Counted from the first letter of the stretch, positions 1-9,335 are shown. The stretch is 64,000 bases of DNA from Blautia faecicola (GCF_004123145.1 NZ_SDKC01000001.1:3009501-3073500); one strand, 5' to 3'. The notes: generated from the sequence alone by a model not told the origin. Numbers and translations are program-made.

Positions 1-41
1 CGTTTTACGGGCTCTTTATATGCATAGAAAGGAAATTGTTT

Positions 42-1868
42 ATGAAAATCAAAAGAGAAGATATTCGTAATGTGGCGATCATCGCCCATGTAGACCATGG
101 TAAAACCACTCTGGTAGACCAGTTACTTCGTCAGAGCGGCGTATTCCGTGCGAATCAGGAAGTCCAGGAACGTGTTATGGACTCCAACGATATCGAGCGG
201 GAACGTGGTATCACGATTCTTTCCAAAAATACAGCTGTTTATTACAAAGATACCAAGATCAACATCATCGACACTCCAGGTCATGCGGACTTCGGCGGCG
301 AAGTAGAACGTGTCCTGAAGATGGTAGACGGTGTTATCCTGGTCGTAGATGCGTTCGAAGGTGCTATGCCGCAGACCAAATTCGTTCTGAAAAAAGCACT
401 GGAACTGGATCTGCACGTGATCGTATGTATCAATAAGATCGACCGTCCGGAAGCCCGTCCGGATGAAGTCATCGATGAAGTTCTGGAACTTCTGATGGAT
501 CTGGATGCTTCCGACGAACAGTTAGACTGTCCGTTCCTGTATGCTTCCGCAAAAGCAGGCCACGCTGTTCTGGATCTGAACGATACACCGGAAAATATGG
601 AACCTCTGTTTGAGACGATCTTAAAATACATCCCGGCTCCGGAAGGTGACCCGGAAGCAGGTACCCAGGTTCTGATCAGCACCATCGACTACAACGAATA
701 TGTAGGCCGTATCGGTGTCGGTAAAGTAGACAACGGTAAGATCGCTGTCAACCAGGAAGTGATGCTGATGAACCATCATGATCCTTCCAAGAAGAAAAAA
801 GTAAAGATCAGCAAACTGTATGAGTTTGAAGGCCTGAACAAAGTAGAAGTACAGGAAGCAGGCATCGGTTCTATCGTTGCTATTTCCGGTATCCCGGAGA
901 TCCACATCGGAGATACCCTGTGTGACGTGGAAAATCCGGAACCAATCCCGTTCCAGAAGATTTCCGAGCCGACCATCGCCATGCATTTTATGGTAAATGA
1001 CAGCCCGCTGGCAGGTCAGGAAGGTAAATTCGTAACTTCCCGTCATCTGAGAGAACGTCTGATGCGCGAACTGAACACCGATGTCAGCCTGCGTGTGGAA
1101 GATACCGATTCTCCGGACTGCTTCAAAGTATCCGGTCGTGGAGAGCTGCATCTGTCTGTCCTGATCGAGAACATGCGTCGTGAGGGTTATGAATTTGCAG
1201 TAAGTAAAGCGGAAGTTCTTTATAAAGAAGACGAACGTGGAAAACTGTTAGAGCCTATGGAACTGGCTTACATCGATGTTCCGGAAGAGTTCTCCGGTAC
1301 AGTCATCCAGAAAATGAGCGAACGTAAAGGTTCCCTGCAGGGTATGAGCACCGGAAGCGACGGTTCCACCCGTCTGGAATTCGAGATTCCTGCCCGTGGT
1401 CTGATCGGTTTCCGTGGAGAGTTCATGACTTCCACCAAAGGTACCGGTATCCTGAACACAAGTTTTGACGACTACGCTCCGTACAAAGGAGATATCCAGT
1501 ACAGAAAACAGGGTTCCCTGATCGCTTTTGAAGCCGGCGAGTCCGTAACTTACGGTCTGTTCGCTGCACAGGAGCGTGGTACACTGTTTATCGGACCTGG
1601 CGAAAGAGTTTACGCCGGTATGGTTATCGGACAGAACGGTAAAGCCGAAGATATCGAGCTGAATGTCTGCAAGACCAAACATCTAACCAACACCCGTTCT
1701 TCTTCCGCAGATGACGCCCTGAAACTGACCCCGCCGAAAGTCCTGAGCCTGGAACAGGCATTGGAATTCATCGATAACGATGAGCTCCTGGAGATCACTC
1801 CTACCAGCCTGCGTATCCGTAAGAAGATTCTGGATTCCAGACTGAGAAAGAGAGCAAATCTGAAATAA
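42..1868 (+). CDS. typA: Ribosome-associated GTPase TypA/BipA
   Basis: Translational GTPase of the EF-G/LepA superfamily that binds the 70S ribosome and is linked to ribosome assembly and stress or cold adaptation. The G domain is complete: G1 AHVDHGKTT near residue 18, the G2-region RERGITI, G3 DTPGHADF and G4 NKID. It is followed by domain II, EF-G-like domains III and V, and the TypA C-terminal domain (RGLIGFRGEF, then NVCKTKHLTNTRSS). About 608 residues is full length for the family. The ATG at 42 is preferred over the in-frame TTG at 36 because an AAAGGAAA ribosome binding site sits 6-13 bases before it. It stands alone on the plus strand and is closed by a strong terminator. Confidence 0.97.
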   Translation: MKIKREDIRNVAIIAHVDHGKTTLVDQLLRQSGVFRANQEVQERVMDSNDIERERGITILSKNTAVYYKDTKINIIDTPGHADFGGEVERVLKMVDGVILVVDAFEGAMPQTKFVLKKALELDLHVIVCINKIDRPEARPDEVIDEVLELLMDLDASDEQLDCPFLYASAKAGHAVLDLNDTPENMEPLFETILKYIPAPEGDPEAGTQVLISTIDYNEYVGRIGVGKVDNGKIAVNQEVMLMNHHDPSKKKKVKISKLYEFEGLNKVEVQEAGIGSIVAISGIPEIHIGDTLCDVENPEPIPFQKISEPTIAMHFMVNDSPLAGQEGKFVTSRHLRERLMRELNTDVSLRVEDTDSPDCFKVSGRGELHLSVLIENMRREGYEFAVSKAEVLYKEDERGKLLEPMELAYIDVPEEFSGTVIQKMSERKGSLQGMSTGSDGSTRLEFEIPARGLIGFRGEFMTSTKGTGILNTSFDDYAPYKGDIQYRKQGSLIAFEAGESVTYGLFAAQERGTLFIGPGERVYAGMVIGQNGKAEDIELNVCKTKHLTNTRSSSADDALKLTPPKVLSLEQALEFIDNDELLEITPTSLRIRKKILDSRLRKRANLK

Positions 1869-1888
1869 TCATAACTATAGATACCAAA

Positions 1889-1930
1889 AGCGGATGTATC
1901 TGTCAGACCGGCAGATACATCCGCTTTTTT
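1889..1930 (+). terminator. Intrinsic terminator after typA
   Basis: A 14-base stem (1889-1902 with 1912-1925) is followed by a T-run. A-residues precede the stem, so it can also stop minus-strand transcription from the sigma-factor operon that converges here. Confidence 0.9.
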
Positions 1931-2002
1931 CTTTCATTTATGACAATTTCAATCCCTTCACAATCACGAACCAAAATGCCTGTCTCAAAACCGGCTCTCG
2001 CA

Positions 2003-2881
2003 TTATCCGCTTACTTCTTCCAGAATCGAATCCCAGCGGAGTCCTTCTTCTTTCTCCAGTTGATACCACGGACCGCCGTCTTTCCGGACAAACTGATTTG
2101 CCATATGCTGAACCATACATTCTTTTCCGCCAGCATAGTTCACCTGGATATCCGATATCATTCCATCATAATCTTCCGGATCCACGGAACTGTTCTTTTC
2201 CATTTTCAGATGGTTCAGATAGTTTGTGACTGTTTTGATTTTCTCTACATCGGACAGCTCATACCTCGTTTCTCCCGGGCGGGTAGATATGGTGATCCCG
2301 GTAACAGAACCTTCCGGCAAAAAACCTTCTTCTATCTGCTGCTGAACCTCCACCTGGCATTCATCTGCGGTTGTCTCCGGATCATATTGCAGTGTGTCCA
2401 GGATCTGCATAACCTGTTTTTCATTTTCTTTCCACCATGCACTCTCGCCACATGGATTGATGATATGGATATCGCTCTTTTCACCCAGAAATACAATCTC
2501 CTCCCATATGCCAGATGCAAAACCGTCTCTCGATTCTTCCAGGGCTTTTTCTCCTGCCAGCCGGATCTTCTTTTCTTCCAACCCTGTCCCACATGTTTCA
2601 CCTGGATAATCCTTTTCGTACTTCACCAGAACTTCATTTTCTTTATCTTCCCCTCGATAAAAACTGATTCCATACACAGTATCCTGTTCTTCCGTCTGAA
2701 TCTCATAGTTCCATTCCTCCGGCAGCTGCAATGTGAGTGTTCCATAAGGACCTTTCAGTGAAACCTCTGTTGCCGGTACAAATGTTCTGGATTTCTTTTG
2801 AAAGATCCAGATGCCGGCTCCTGCCAGGATCACCACAACAACTGCCAGAAAGAATCTCCACCGATATAGTCTTTTCTTCAT
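2003..2881 (-). CDS. Membrane-anchored extracytoplasmic protein, third gene of the sigma operon (function unknown)
   Basis: I do not recognise a named family. The 292-residue protein has a short basic N-terminus, one transmembrane helix or uncleaved signal at about residues 10-28, and then an acidic extracytoplasmic region with two apparent halves. The first half (about 40-165) begins with a beta-rich segment around PEEWNYEI. The second half (about 185-290) contains SVTGITIS and ends in a motif rich in W and E. It starts 20 bases after the stop of the anti-sigma-like gene, with a purine-rich ribosome binding site, so it is probably co-transcribed. By position it may be a sensor or output of the ECF sigma system; that is inference only. 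Confidence 0.75.
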   Translation of the reverse strand: MKKRLYRWRFFLAVVVVILAGAGIWIFQKKSRTFVPATEVSLKGPYGTLTLQLPEEWNYEIQTEEQDTVYGISFYRGEDKENEVLVKYEKDYPGETCGTGLEEKKIRLAGEKALEESRDGFASGIWEEIVFLGEKSDIHIINPCGESAWWKENEKQVMQILDTLQYDPETTADECQVEVQQQIEEGFLPEGSVTGITISTRPGETRYELSDVEKIKTVTNYLNHLKMEKNSSVDPEDYDGMISDIQVNYAGGKECMVQHMANQFVRKDGGPWYQLEKEEGLRWDSILEEVSG

Positions 2882-2901
2882 GCTTCCGTCCCCCTGTCTG
2901 C

Positions 2902-3564
2902 CTAATCTTCCACCGTTTCTATCATCGCCTGCAACTCTTCCAGGCTGATTCCGATTTGCAGACTGATCGAATACGAATATCCTCCCTGCTGCCAGATCGC
3001 CAGTTCATACGCATCGCTGTCTCCCTTGCAGGTGACTTCTGCCTCTCCCACGTTGATCGTAGTCTCCTGGCTGTATGTGTTGTATACGCCGCTGTTATCT
3101 TCATCATCCCCCTGTGATTTTCTGAAATACACTTCCTGATCATCCCCGGTATAGCGGATCTCAGCCAGCGTATCATCATAGATAAAATACTGGGTTTCCT
3201 TCACGGTAAATGGAAGTTCTCCGATCTCTTTGACGGTAAATCCCACCGCATCGGAAAGTTCCTCCGCAGAACCATACTCCTGCATCGGATTTGGCATCTG
3301 CACTCCACCATCTGCCACATCCGTAGTAGTCATATCTTCTTCCTCACTGACTGTTTTGTCCGGATGTAACGTATGAATTCCATAAGCAGCTCCCACGACC
3401 AGTGCGCAACACGCTGCAACCGACAGATATTTTGTCCATTTTTTCATGGTTTGCACCTTTGCCTTTCGTTCTCTTTCCGAGACATGGCGCAGGATCTGTT
3501 CTCTCGTTTCTGGTGTCAGGTGGATGTTTTCCATGATTTCATCATATAACTTACTCAAAATCAT
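2902..3564 (-). CDS. Putative membrane anti-sigma factor
   Basis: The 220-residue protein has a cytoplasmic N-terminal segment of about 50 residues, one transmembrane helix at about 50-67, and an extracytoplasmic domain resembling DUF4367-type domains found in Clostridial anti-sigma proteins. It lacks the HxxxCxxC zinc motif of ZAS anti-sigma factors. Its start overlaps the end of the ECF sigma gene by 14 bases, the usual sigma/anti-sigma arrangement, so it probably holds the sigma factor at the membrane. The ATG at 3564 is only one base from its GGAG. The TTG at 3558 has better spacing and may be the real start. Confidence 0.75.
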   Translation of the reverse strand: MILSKLYDEIMENIHLTPETREQILRHVSERERKAKVQTMKKWTKYLSVAACCALVVGAAYGIHTLHPDKTVSEEEDMTTTDVADGGVQMPNPMQEYGSAEELSDAVGFTVKEIGELPFTVKETQYFIYDDTLAEIRYTGDDQEVYFRKSQGDDEDNSGVYNTYSQETTINVGEAEVTCKGDSDAYELAIWQQGGYSYSISLQIGISLEELQAMIETVED

Positions 3565-4213
3565 ACTCCTCTCTCAGAACTTTCCGCAGTTTTTCTCTTC
3601 CTCTTCGAAGATCAGACCGCACACTGCTCTCCTTTTTTCCCAGAATCTCTGCAATCTGCGCTGTTGGAAATCCTTCATAATAATACAGATGAATCGCTTC
3701 CCGGTAGCTTTCCGGAAGTCTCTTTACCGCATCCCACACAAAAGTCAGATCTTCCCGTTCCTGCGCGATCAGCTGATCCTCCAGCTGGTCTGCCTGACGG
3801 ATCTTATTGTAGGCAATCTTATTTTTACTCAGATTCGCCGCCACCCGGAATAGCCATGCCTTTTCGTGCTTTTCATTTTCAAACACCGGACGATTCTCCA
3901 GATAACGGATCAGTGTTTCCTGCAGGATGTCCTCCGCATCACTCATATTATGTACGTAGGTATACGCAAGCCGCAGCACAGCATCTCCATACACATCCAG
4001 AATCCGTTCCGCAAGCACCTCTGCCTTCTGCTTCCCGGCAATTTTGACCGCCTTTTTCTGTTCTGTCTCCTTTCGGATCACGGCAAATATCTGCCCGATC
4101 TTTTGTTTCTCCTTTTCCACGAACAGATACCACGCAGCGATCCTGTCCCTAATCCCTCTTTCCACCATCCACGTTTCGATACCCGTCAACGTTCCGGTCT
4201 GATAACCCATCAT
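3551..4213 (-). CDS. ECF-type RNA polymerase sigma factor with N-terminal extension
   Basis: Sigma-70 region 2 (about residues 70-140, with NMSDAEDILQETLIRYL and the promoter-melting AWLFRVAANLSKN) and region 4 (about 165-215, with LPESYREAIHLYYYEGFP and a helix-turn-helix ending SSVRSDLRRGREKL) are both clear. About 65 residues precede region 2, longer than usual for this class, and include a lysine-rich stretch. The ATG at 4213 has AGGAG nine bases upstream and is preferred over the in-frame GTG at 4252. It is the first gene of a three-gene operon with the anti-sigma-like gene and a membrane protein. Such systems usually autoregulate, but no target promoter can be deduced here. Confidence 0.9.
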   Translation of the reverse strand: MMGYQTGTLTGIETWMVERGIRDRIAAWYLFVEKEKQKIGQIFAVIRKETEQKKAVKIAGKQKAEVLAERILDVYGDAVLRLAYTYVHNMSDAEDILQETLIRYLENRPVFENEKHEKAWLFRVAANLSKNKIAYNKIRQADQLEDQLIAQEREDLTFVWDAVKRLPESYREAIHLYYYEGFPTAQIAEILGKKESSVRSDLRRGREKLRKVLREEYDFE

Positions 4214-4327
4214 CGTTTCCCGCTCCTGTCTCTCTTTGTTTTTCGGTTTCACTTTCTATACAGTTCAGCCTGCAAAAATGTTGCAGCTTTTTTCAATTTT
4301 TTTATATAACATGAAACAATGATTCCC

Positions 4328-4961
4328 CTATAACAACTGTTTCTGAATCTCCTGTATTTCTTCCAGATCCTCACCTGTCATATCTGCAATTTCTTCCGGA
4401 CTTTTTCCCTTTCGTAACATATTTGTTATAATGCTTGCAACTCCTTCTTTTTTCCCTTCTTCCCTTCCTTCTTTTCTACCTTCTTCCCTCGAAGCCTGCA
4501 TCTGCGAATGATAATCCCGGATAGCTTTTTCCCTTGCCTCGTATTCTAAGCGTTTTTTCTCATCCGCGCTCATATGTTTTAACATCTCATACGCTTCGTC
4601 TATATAAGAGTCTTCTTTTGCCATCTTCTCAAACTCCTTCCTGCTTTTCGCTCCCAGGAAACGCATCCAACGGATAATTCCGGACTCATTCTGTTCTTTC
4701 TCCGGCAGCTTTTTCAGTTCCAACACATGGATCTCAAGCAAATCTGTATTTATCGTCCGGATATTCTGTATGTAAGATTGTCGGCAGCAAAATGGTTTCT
4801 TCGATCTCTTCCGGTTCTACACCCAATAATGCTGCGATCATTCCCTGCCTTACCCTTGCATTTTGCATCAATTCTTTAAAGCAGAAATCTACGGTTGGAA
4901 GCATGATAAACTCTTCTCTGTTTTGCGTTTCCTGTGTCATTGTTTTTGTCTCTTCGTTCAT
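4328..4961 (-). pseudogene. Rpn-family PD-(D/E)XK nuclease/transposase, internally deleted and frameshifted
   Basis: Two ORF pieces make up one broken gene. The 5' piece (4734-4961) has the family N-terminus: DFCFKELMQN, then ALLGVEPEEIEET and TEYPDDK. The 3' piece (4328-4741) has the family C-terminus: EIHVLELKKLP, a helical middle, and a low-complexity basic EEGRKEGREEGKKEG tract. Intact relatives are about 300 residues; here about 210 remain. Roughly 90-120 codons containing most of the nuclease core are missing at the joint near 4740, where PDDK runs directly into YTDLLEIHVLELKK-type sequence in another frame. The gene is therefore a deletion remnant, not a simple frameshift. The intact family promotes recA-independent recombination. 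Confidence 0.85.
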
Positions 4962-5325
4962 TGCGTCTCCCTTTCCTTCTTACAGGACAAAATACGGAGA
5001 CTTTCTTTCTATAGTACCATACTTCTCTCTTCCATCAAAGAGAACGCATTTCATTGACGACATAACTTTATTACAAAATCCCTAAAGAAAATGTCCATAT
5101 TCTGTCCTATATTCATTTTTGTATATACATCGGATATTTTCTCAGGACTCTGAGTATTAGATATGTGTTTCCGATATGTGAATTAGATATTTTTATCCGT
5201 CCCCAAATACTCACGGATACTATAAATTTTTATCATTGTAACAGACTCCTTCCATCTTTGCAAGATTTAATCTTCATAAAAACGTCTTTACTTCCTCAAT
5301 TTTAGTGTTTCTACCAACCACCCAG
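4962..5325. other. Non-coding, AT-rich spacer
   Basis: I see no convincing gene, RNA or repeat in this stretch. It is the 5' flank of the broken nuclease gene and probably contains that gene's old promoter, but no clear consensus was found. Confidence 0.5.
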
Positions 5326-5508
5326 AAACGGATTCCGGAGGCATGGGGAGGCAGCCTTTTGCTGGTGCTTTTAGCACAGATGAGATCCAGTCCTTAGAAG
5401 AACTTGACAGTGAGCGGCTCTCCGCGAACTGGCATGATAGTTCTTCTTAGGACTTAGCTCAGCTGTGCGTTACCAGCGGTTGCCTCCCCATGCTTCCGGA
5501 ATCCGTTT
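5326..5508. repeat. 183-base near-perfect long hairpin (MITE-like element or structured RNA)
   Basis: The outer arms (5326-5356 and 5478-5508) are inverted copies with three mismatches. The pairing continues inward: GCTGGT with ACCAGC, GCACAGATGAG with CTCAGCTGTGC, and AGTCCTTAGAAGAACT with AGTTCTTCTTAGGACT. The loop around 5407-5440 contains its own small GC hairpin. The element folds into one long rod on either strand and has no coding potential. It lies just downstream of the terminator of the surface-protein gene. No target-site duplication was identified. Confidence 0.8.
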
Positions 5509-5566
5509 CGTCCCCTCGCCAAATCAAAATTAGTCCACCGGACCAATTATTGATATGCAATGCAAG

Positions 5567-5606
5567 AAAAAACGGGGACTGCACATAAACTCATGTGCAA
5601 TACCCG
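5567..5606 (-). terminator. Intrinsic terminator of the surface-protein gene
   Basis: The stem (5573-5586 with 5593-5606) is followed on the minus strand by six T residues (top-strand A-run 5567-5572). It lies 34 bases beyond the stop codon. Confidence 0.85.
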
Positions 5607-5639
5607 TCTATTCCTCCGGTTCTTACGTCCCGTTATCTA

Positions 5640-8600
5640 TTACTCTTTATTTCTTTTTCTTCTCTTCAGCGCAAATCCGCCAGTTCCCAGAGAGGCAACA
5701 GCCAGTCCAAGCATCTCAAAGATGTTGGTCGGGTCCCCGGTCTTGGCTGTTTTGCTGGTGCTTGTGCTTCCTGAAGAAGTTGTCTTATTACCGGTTCCGG
5801 AAGTTGTTGTGTTGTTCTTGGATGATGCAGGTGTGGTAGTCGGAGTTGGAGTCGGTGTGGTTCCGTCCGCTTTCACCAGAGCTTCGATGGCTTTGTTCAG
5901 GGAAGCTGCTGCATTATCTACGCTTGTCTGGTCTTTCTTTGCTTCCAGTGCGCTCTTCGCATTCTTCAGTGCTGTCTGCAGAACTTTCCAGCTGTCTGCT
6001 GTGTAGTCTGCTTCTTTCAGTGCTTCTGCGGTCTGGATTGCTTTTTCCAGAGAAGCGGTATTTACTTCCTGTGTCGGATCGTCGCTGGATGCTTTCTTAT
6101 AAGTAAAGCTCAGATCTTTGTATCCGGTTGCGCTTACTACGATCTCGAAGCTGTCACCCTCTGCAAATGGTGCTGCATCTGTGATCAGTGTTCCGTCATC
6201 ATTAAACAGTTTCACTGCACCACGTCCGCTTGCTGCATAAGATTTTCCATTTACAGATACGGAAGTAATATTTTTGATGTAATCTGCAAATTCTGCATCT
6301 GTAGAACCTGCTGCTTTTGTCAGACCAGGTTTTTCCGCATTTTCGTTGTAGGATGCAGGAATTGTTTCTGCATATACTTCAAATCCAACGCTGATCGGTG
6401 CGTATTTTCCGCTCTTATCGGTAATGGTCAGTGTGTATGCTCCTTTTTTCACATCTTTCAGGATCAGTTTTTCACCTTTTACGATTGCAGTAGCACCATC
6501 TACCGTGTATTCTGCGTCAAATCCTTCCGGGAGAGTCAGACCGGAAATTGTGGTTGCCACACTTGTTTCTCCGTCTTTCAGTTCCGCATCTGCTACAGCA
6601 ACTGCACTGGTATCGAATTTTACAGGTACATACAGACCTTCATCGCCACCTACCGGGATCTCATAGATACCTTTAGCTGTGTAATAAGTCACTTTGTTGA
6701 TATGCTGTCCCATCATTGCTTTGTAATGTTCAGATGATGTCGGGCAGTTATGTACTGCTGAGGTAAATCCGGTAGCCCATGCCAGTTCGGAAACTCTCCA
6801 GATATTTTCCAGATGACGCATACCATAATCGCTGCCTTCTTTTGTGCTTACGATGACACCATAGATTGCTGTTCCTGACGGAATGGTATCAGTCAGACCA
6901 TCCAGATTCAGCTGATAATCGCCATATCTGGACTTTGTCAGCAGTTCCGCTGCCACACCTTCTGTGATGGCAGTAGCCGTTCCCTGGGTTGCTCCGAAGG
7001 AGAAGGTTCCATCTTCATTTACGGTCAGCTCTTTGTAGTAAGATGGTTTCTCACTCAGTGTATAGTAGGAATAGCTTGCGCTCTCAAACAGGGCGTCTTT
7101 TCCTGTATAATCCGTTGTGCTTTCCTGTCCTCTGTTGGTAACTGTGATGCTTACTTTTGAATCATCGGTGATCTGTGTATTTTTGCTCAGATCTGTACCT
7201 GCCGGAACTTTTACCGGGAAGGTTACACCGGTGATCTCATCACCACTTGCATCCACATGGTAAGATCCGCCTGCAAGAGAACCGGTTCTTACTTTGTTCT
7301 TGGTTGCAGAGGTAAATGCATCTACTTTTACATCATTATTTACATCTGCTTTGTAGAACTGATCGTATGGAATATTCATCAGAACATACGTCTCTTTCTG
7401 AACTTTCACCAGTGCTTCTATTGCTGCGTTCAGATGGCTGGTAGATTCATCCACACTCTCCTGGCTGGTCGTTCCCTTCGCTGCTGCTGTGAGATCAGCT
7501 TTTGCTTCTTTCAGTTCTGTCTCCAGAGAGCTCCAGCTGTCTTCGGTATACTCTTCTTTGTTCAGTGCTTCCGCTTTTGCAACTGCTGCTTCCAGTTTGC
7601 TCGTATCGCTGACCGGTGTTGCTGCATGGATATCATCTGCGGTTACGTTGATCGTCATAGTAGTATCCGCATAACCTAAAGCATAGATTGTCACTGTCCA
7701 TTTTCCGGTTCCGTCTTTTCCTGCCGGCAGGTTACAACGCATGGAATCTGTCAGAGCAAGCTGAATTCCCATGGATTTGTGCATCCAGTTATCAGCTGCA
7801 AATTTGGTTCCATAAGTTGCCAGCGGGGTATCTCCATCTCCGTAGTAAGTCCAAACGACCGTCTGCATCTTGGCTCCTACTTCTCCGTAATTTTCTTTGA
7901 CATCCATACGGATGAAGTCACCATAGCTGCTGGTCTCCTGTACCACCGGTGTAAGGTTTGTGCTCTGCAGTGCCACACCCTGGATACCGGATCCGGTTCC
8001 TGTCTGACGTTTTCCAAAACTGAAAGTTCCGTCAGCATTCTTTGTCGCTTTTTTCAGACCATTGGTATTCGCATCTACTTCTGCTACCAGTCCTGAATAG
8101 CTGCTCAATACACCTTCACTGTATCCGCCTGCAAGGGTTTCTCCGTTTTCTACTACGGTATATTTTGCTTTGAACGCATCGTAATCTTCTGCTGCAACCT
8201 GTACCGGTACATATTTGATACCCTTGATCTCGTAGGTTGCCATCGTCTTGGTTTCGCCGCTTGGCAGTGTGATCGTTCCTCTGCTGAATCCGATAGAGGT
8301 TCCGTCTGTCAGCACGATCTTATCTTTTCCATCCCAGTAGGACATCTCATAGGCATTGCCTTCGGTATCATAGATCGTTACATCCTGCTGGAAGTTTCCT
8401 CTGTGCAGTCCGTGGTTTGTGGTCGCACGGGTAACGGCATCAAAAGCACCTTTGTCATACTCGCCATGGGTATCTTTTGTATCGGAAGATGCGCCGCTTC
8501 CTGCTGCCTGTACGCCCTCTGCGCTCCAGTATTCCTGATAGCTCAGTGCTGCGTAAACATATTTATATTCTTCTTTTGTCTCTGCTTTTACAAGTGCTTC

Positions 8601-9248
8601 TACAGCTGCGTTCAGTTCCGTAGCTGCTTTTGTTACTTCTTCCTGAGAAATTTTTGCGGTCAGAGCTGCTTTTGCTGCTGTCAGTTTTTCCTGCATTGCT
8701 GACCAGGAGTCTGCGGTATAATCTGCTTCCGTTTTTCCTTCTGCTGCGGCAATTGCTGCTTCCAGTGCGGTAGTGTCAATCTCTACTGCTGCTGTTTTTT
8801 CCGGTGCGGACTGGATAGCTGCCAGAGCTGCCTGTTTGATCGCTGCGGAAGTACGGGTAGCTCCACTTACGGTATCCCAGCCTGCGATGGTATCTTCAGT
8901 TGCATCCTGACCTACCAATTTTACCTTGATTCCTTTTCCGTTTGCTTTATCATAAGCTTTGCTCAGATATGTTTTATTGACATTGGAATCATAAGTATCA
9001 CCAGGTGTTACCTTGATGTCCTCGAATTTTCCGTCTTTTACGGTAAGGCTTACGGTAACATCATATTCTCTCCAGTCTTCCGGATCATCATCCTCTGTCT
9101 GAGTAACATGTCCTGTCGCCATATACGTTCCGTCTTCTGCCACCTTGCTGCCTGTTACTGCAAATGCTGTTACCGGGCAGAGATCGACTGCCATTGCTGC
9201 GGCTACCGCCATCGCCATTGCTTTGGTCTTGACTCTTTTGTTGTTCAT
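5640..9248 (-). CDS. Wall-anchored FMN-binding/FIVAR surface protein, 1202 residues
   Basis: The protein has a signal peptide (about 1-30), then an FMN_bind domain (about 40-147) with the ApbE-type flavinylation motif DTVSGATRTS near residue 125. Next is FIVAR repeat 1 (about 157-217). A large beta-rich domain follows (about 225-535) and occurs again at about 620-880, separated by FIVAR repeat 2; the copies share DAxTxAT, EDGTFSFG-like and YGD motifs and remind me of the Tp47 penicillin-binding lipoprotein fold (tentative). The C-terminal region has two more beta domains, FIVAR repeat 3, a Thr/Ser-rich linker, the sorting-like motif TAKTGD, a hydrophobic helix and an RRKRNKE tail. It starts after an AAGGAGGAG ribosome binding site. 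Likely role: a surface flavoprotein working with the electron-transfer operon upstream. Confidence 0.85.
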   Translation of the reverse strand: MNNKRVKTKAMAMAVAAAMAVDLCPVTAFAVTGSKVAEDGTYMATGHVTQTEDDDPEDWREYDVTVSLTVKDGKFEDIKVTPGDTYDSNVNKTYLSKAYDKANGKGIKVKLVGQDATEDTIAGWDTVSGATRTSAAIKQAALAAIQSAPEKTAAVEIDTTALEAAIAAAEGKTEADYTADSWSAMQEKLTAAKAALTAKISQEEVTKAATELNAAVEALVKAETKEEYKYVYAALSYQEYWSAEGVQAAGSGASSDTKDTHGEYDKGAFDAVTRATTNHGLHRGNFQQDVTIYDTEGNAYEMSYWDGKDKIVLTDGTSIGFSRGTITLPSGETKTMATYEIKGIKYVPVQVAAEDYDAFKAKYTVVENGETLAGGYSEGVLSSYSGLVAEVDANTNGLKKATKNADGTFSFGKRQTGTGSGIQGVALQSTNLTPVVQETSSYGDFIRMDVKENYGEVGAKMQTVVWTYYGDGDTPLATYGTKFAADNWMHKSMGIQLALTDSMRCNLPAGKDGTGKWTVTIYALGYADTTMTINVTADDIHAATPVSDTSKLEAAVAKAEALNKEEYTEDSWSSLETELKEAKADLTAAAKGTTSQESVDESTSHLNAAIEALVKVQKETYVLMNIPYDQFYKADVNNDVKVDAFTSATKNKVRTGSLAGGSYHVDASGDEITGVTFPVKVPAGTDLSKNTQITDDSKVSITVTNRGQESTTDYTGKDALFESASYSYYTLSEKPSYYKELTVNEDGTFSFGATQGTATAITEGVAAELLTKSRYGDYQLNLDGLTDTIPSGTAIYGVIVSTKEGSDYGMRHLENIWRVSELAWATGFTSAVHNCPTSSEHYKAMMGQHINKVTYYTAKGIYEIPVGGDEGLYVPVKFDTSAVAVADAELKDGETSVATTISGLTLPEGFDAEYTVDGATAIVKGEKLILKDVKKGAYTLTITDKSGKYAPISVGFEVYAETIPASYNENAEKPGLTKAAGSTDAEFADYIKNITSVSVNGKSYAASGRGAVKLFNDDGTLITDAAPFAEGDSFEIVVSATGYKDLSFTYKKASSDDPTQEVNTASLEKAIQTAEALKEADYTADSWKVLQTALKNAKSALEAKKDQTSVDNAAASLNKAIEALVKADGTTPTPTPTTTPASSKNNTTTSGTGNKTTSSGSTSTSKTAKTGDPTNIFEMLGLAVASLGTGGFALKRRKRNKE

Positions 9249-9320
9249 AAACTCCTCCTTTTTACCATAAAACGTTATAGTAGCTTATTATCAAGTTAGC
9301 CATCTGTATTTTCATTTAGT

Positions 9321-9335
9321 TGAGAATATTTATCA
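9321..9335. promoter_or_regulatory. Fur-like 7-1-7 box upstream of the surface-protein gene
   Basis: TGAGAATATTTATCA matches 12 of the 14 defined positions of the Fur consensus TGATAATnATTATCA. A further half-site, TGATAAT, occurs on the minus strand at 9287-9293. It lies 73 bases upstream of the start codon. The regulator is inferred from the motif alone. Confidence 0.5.
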
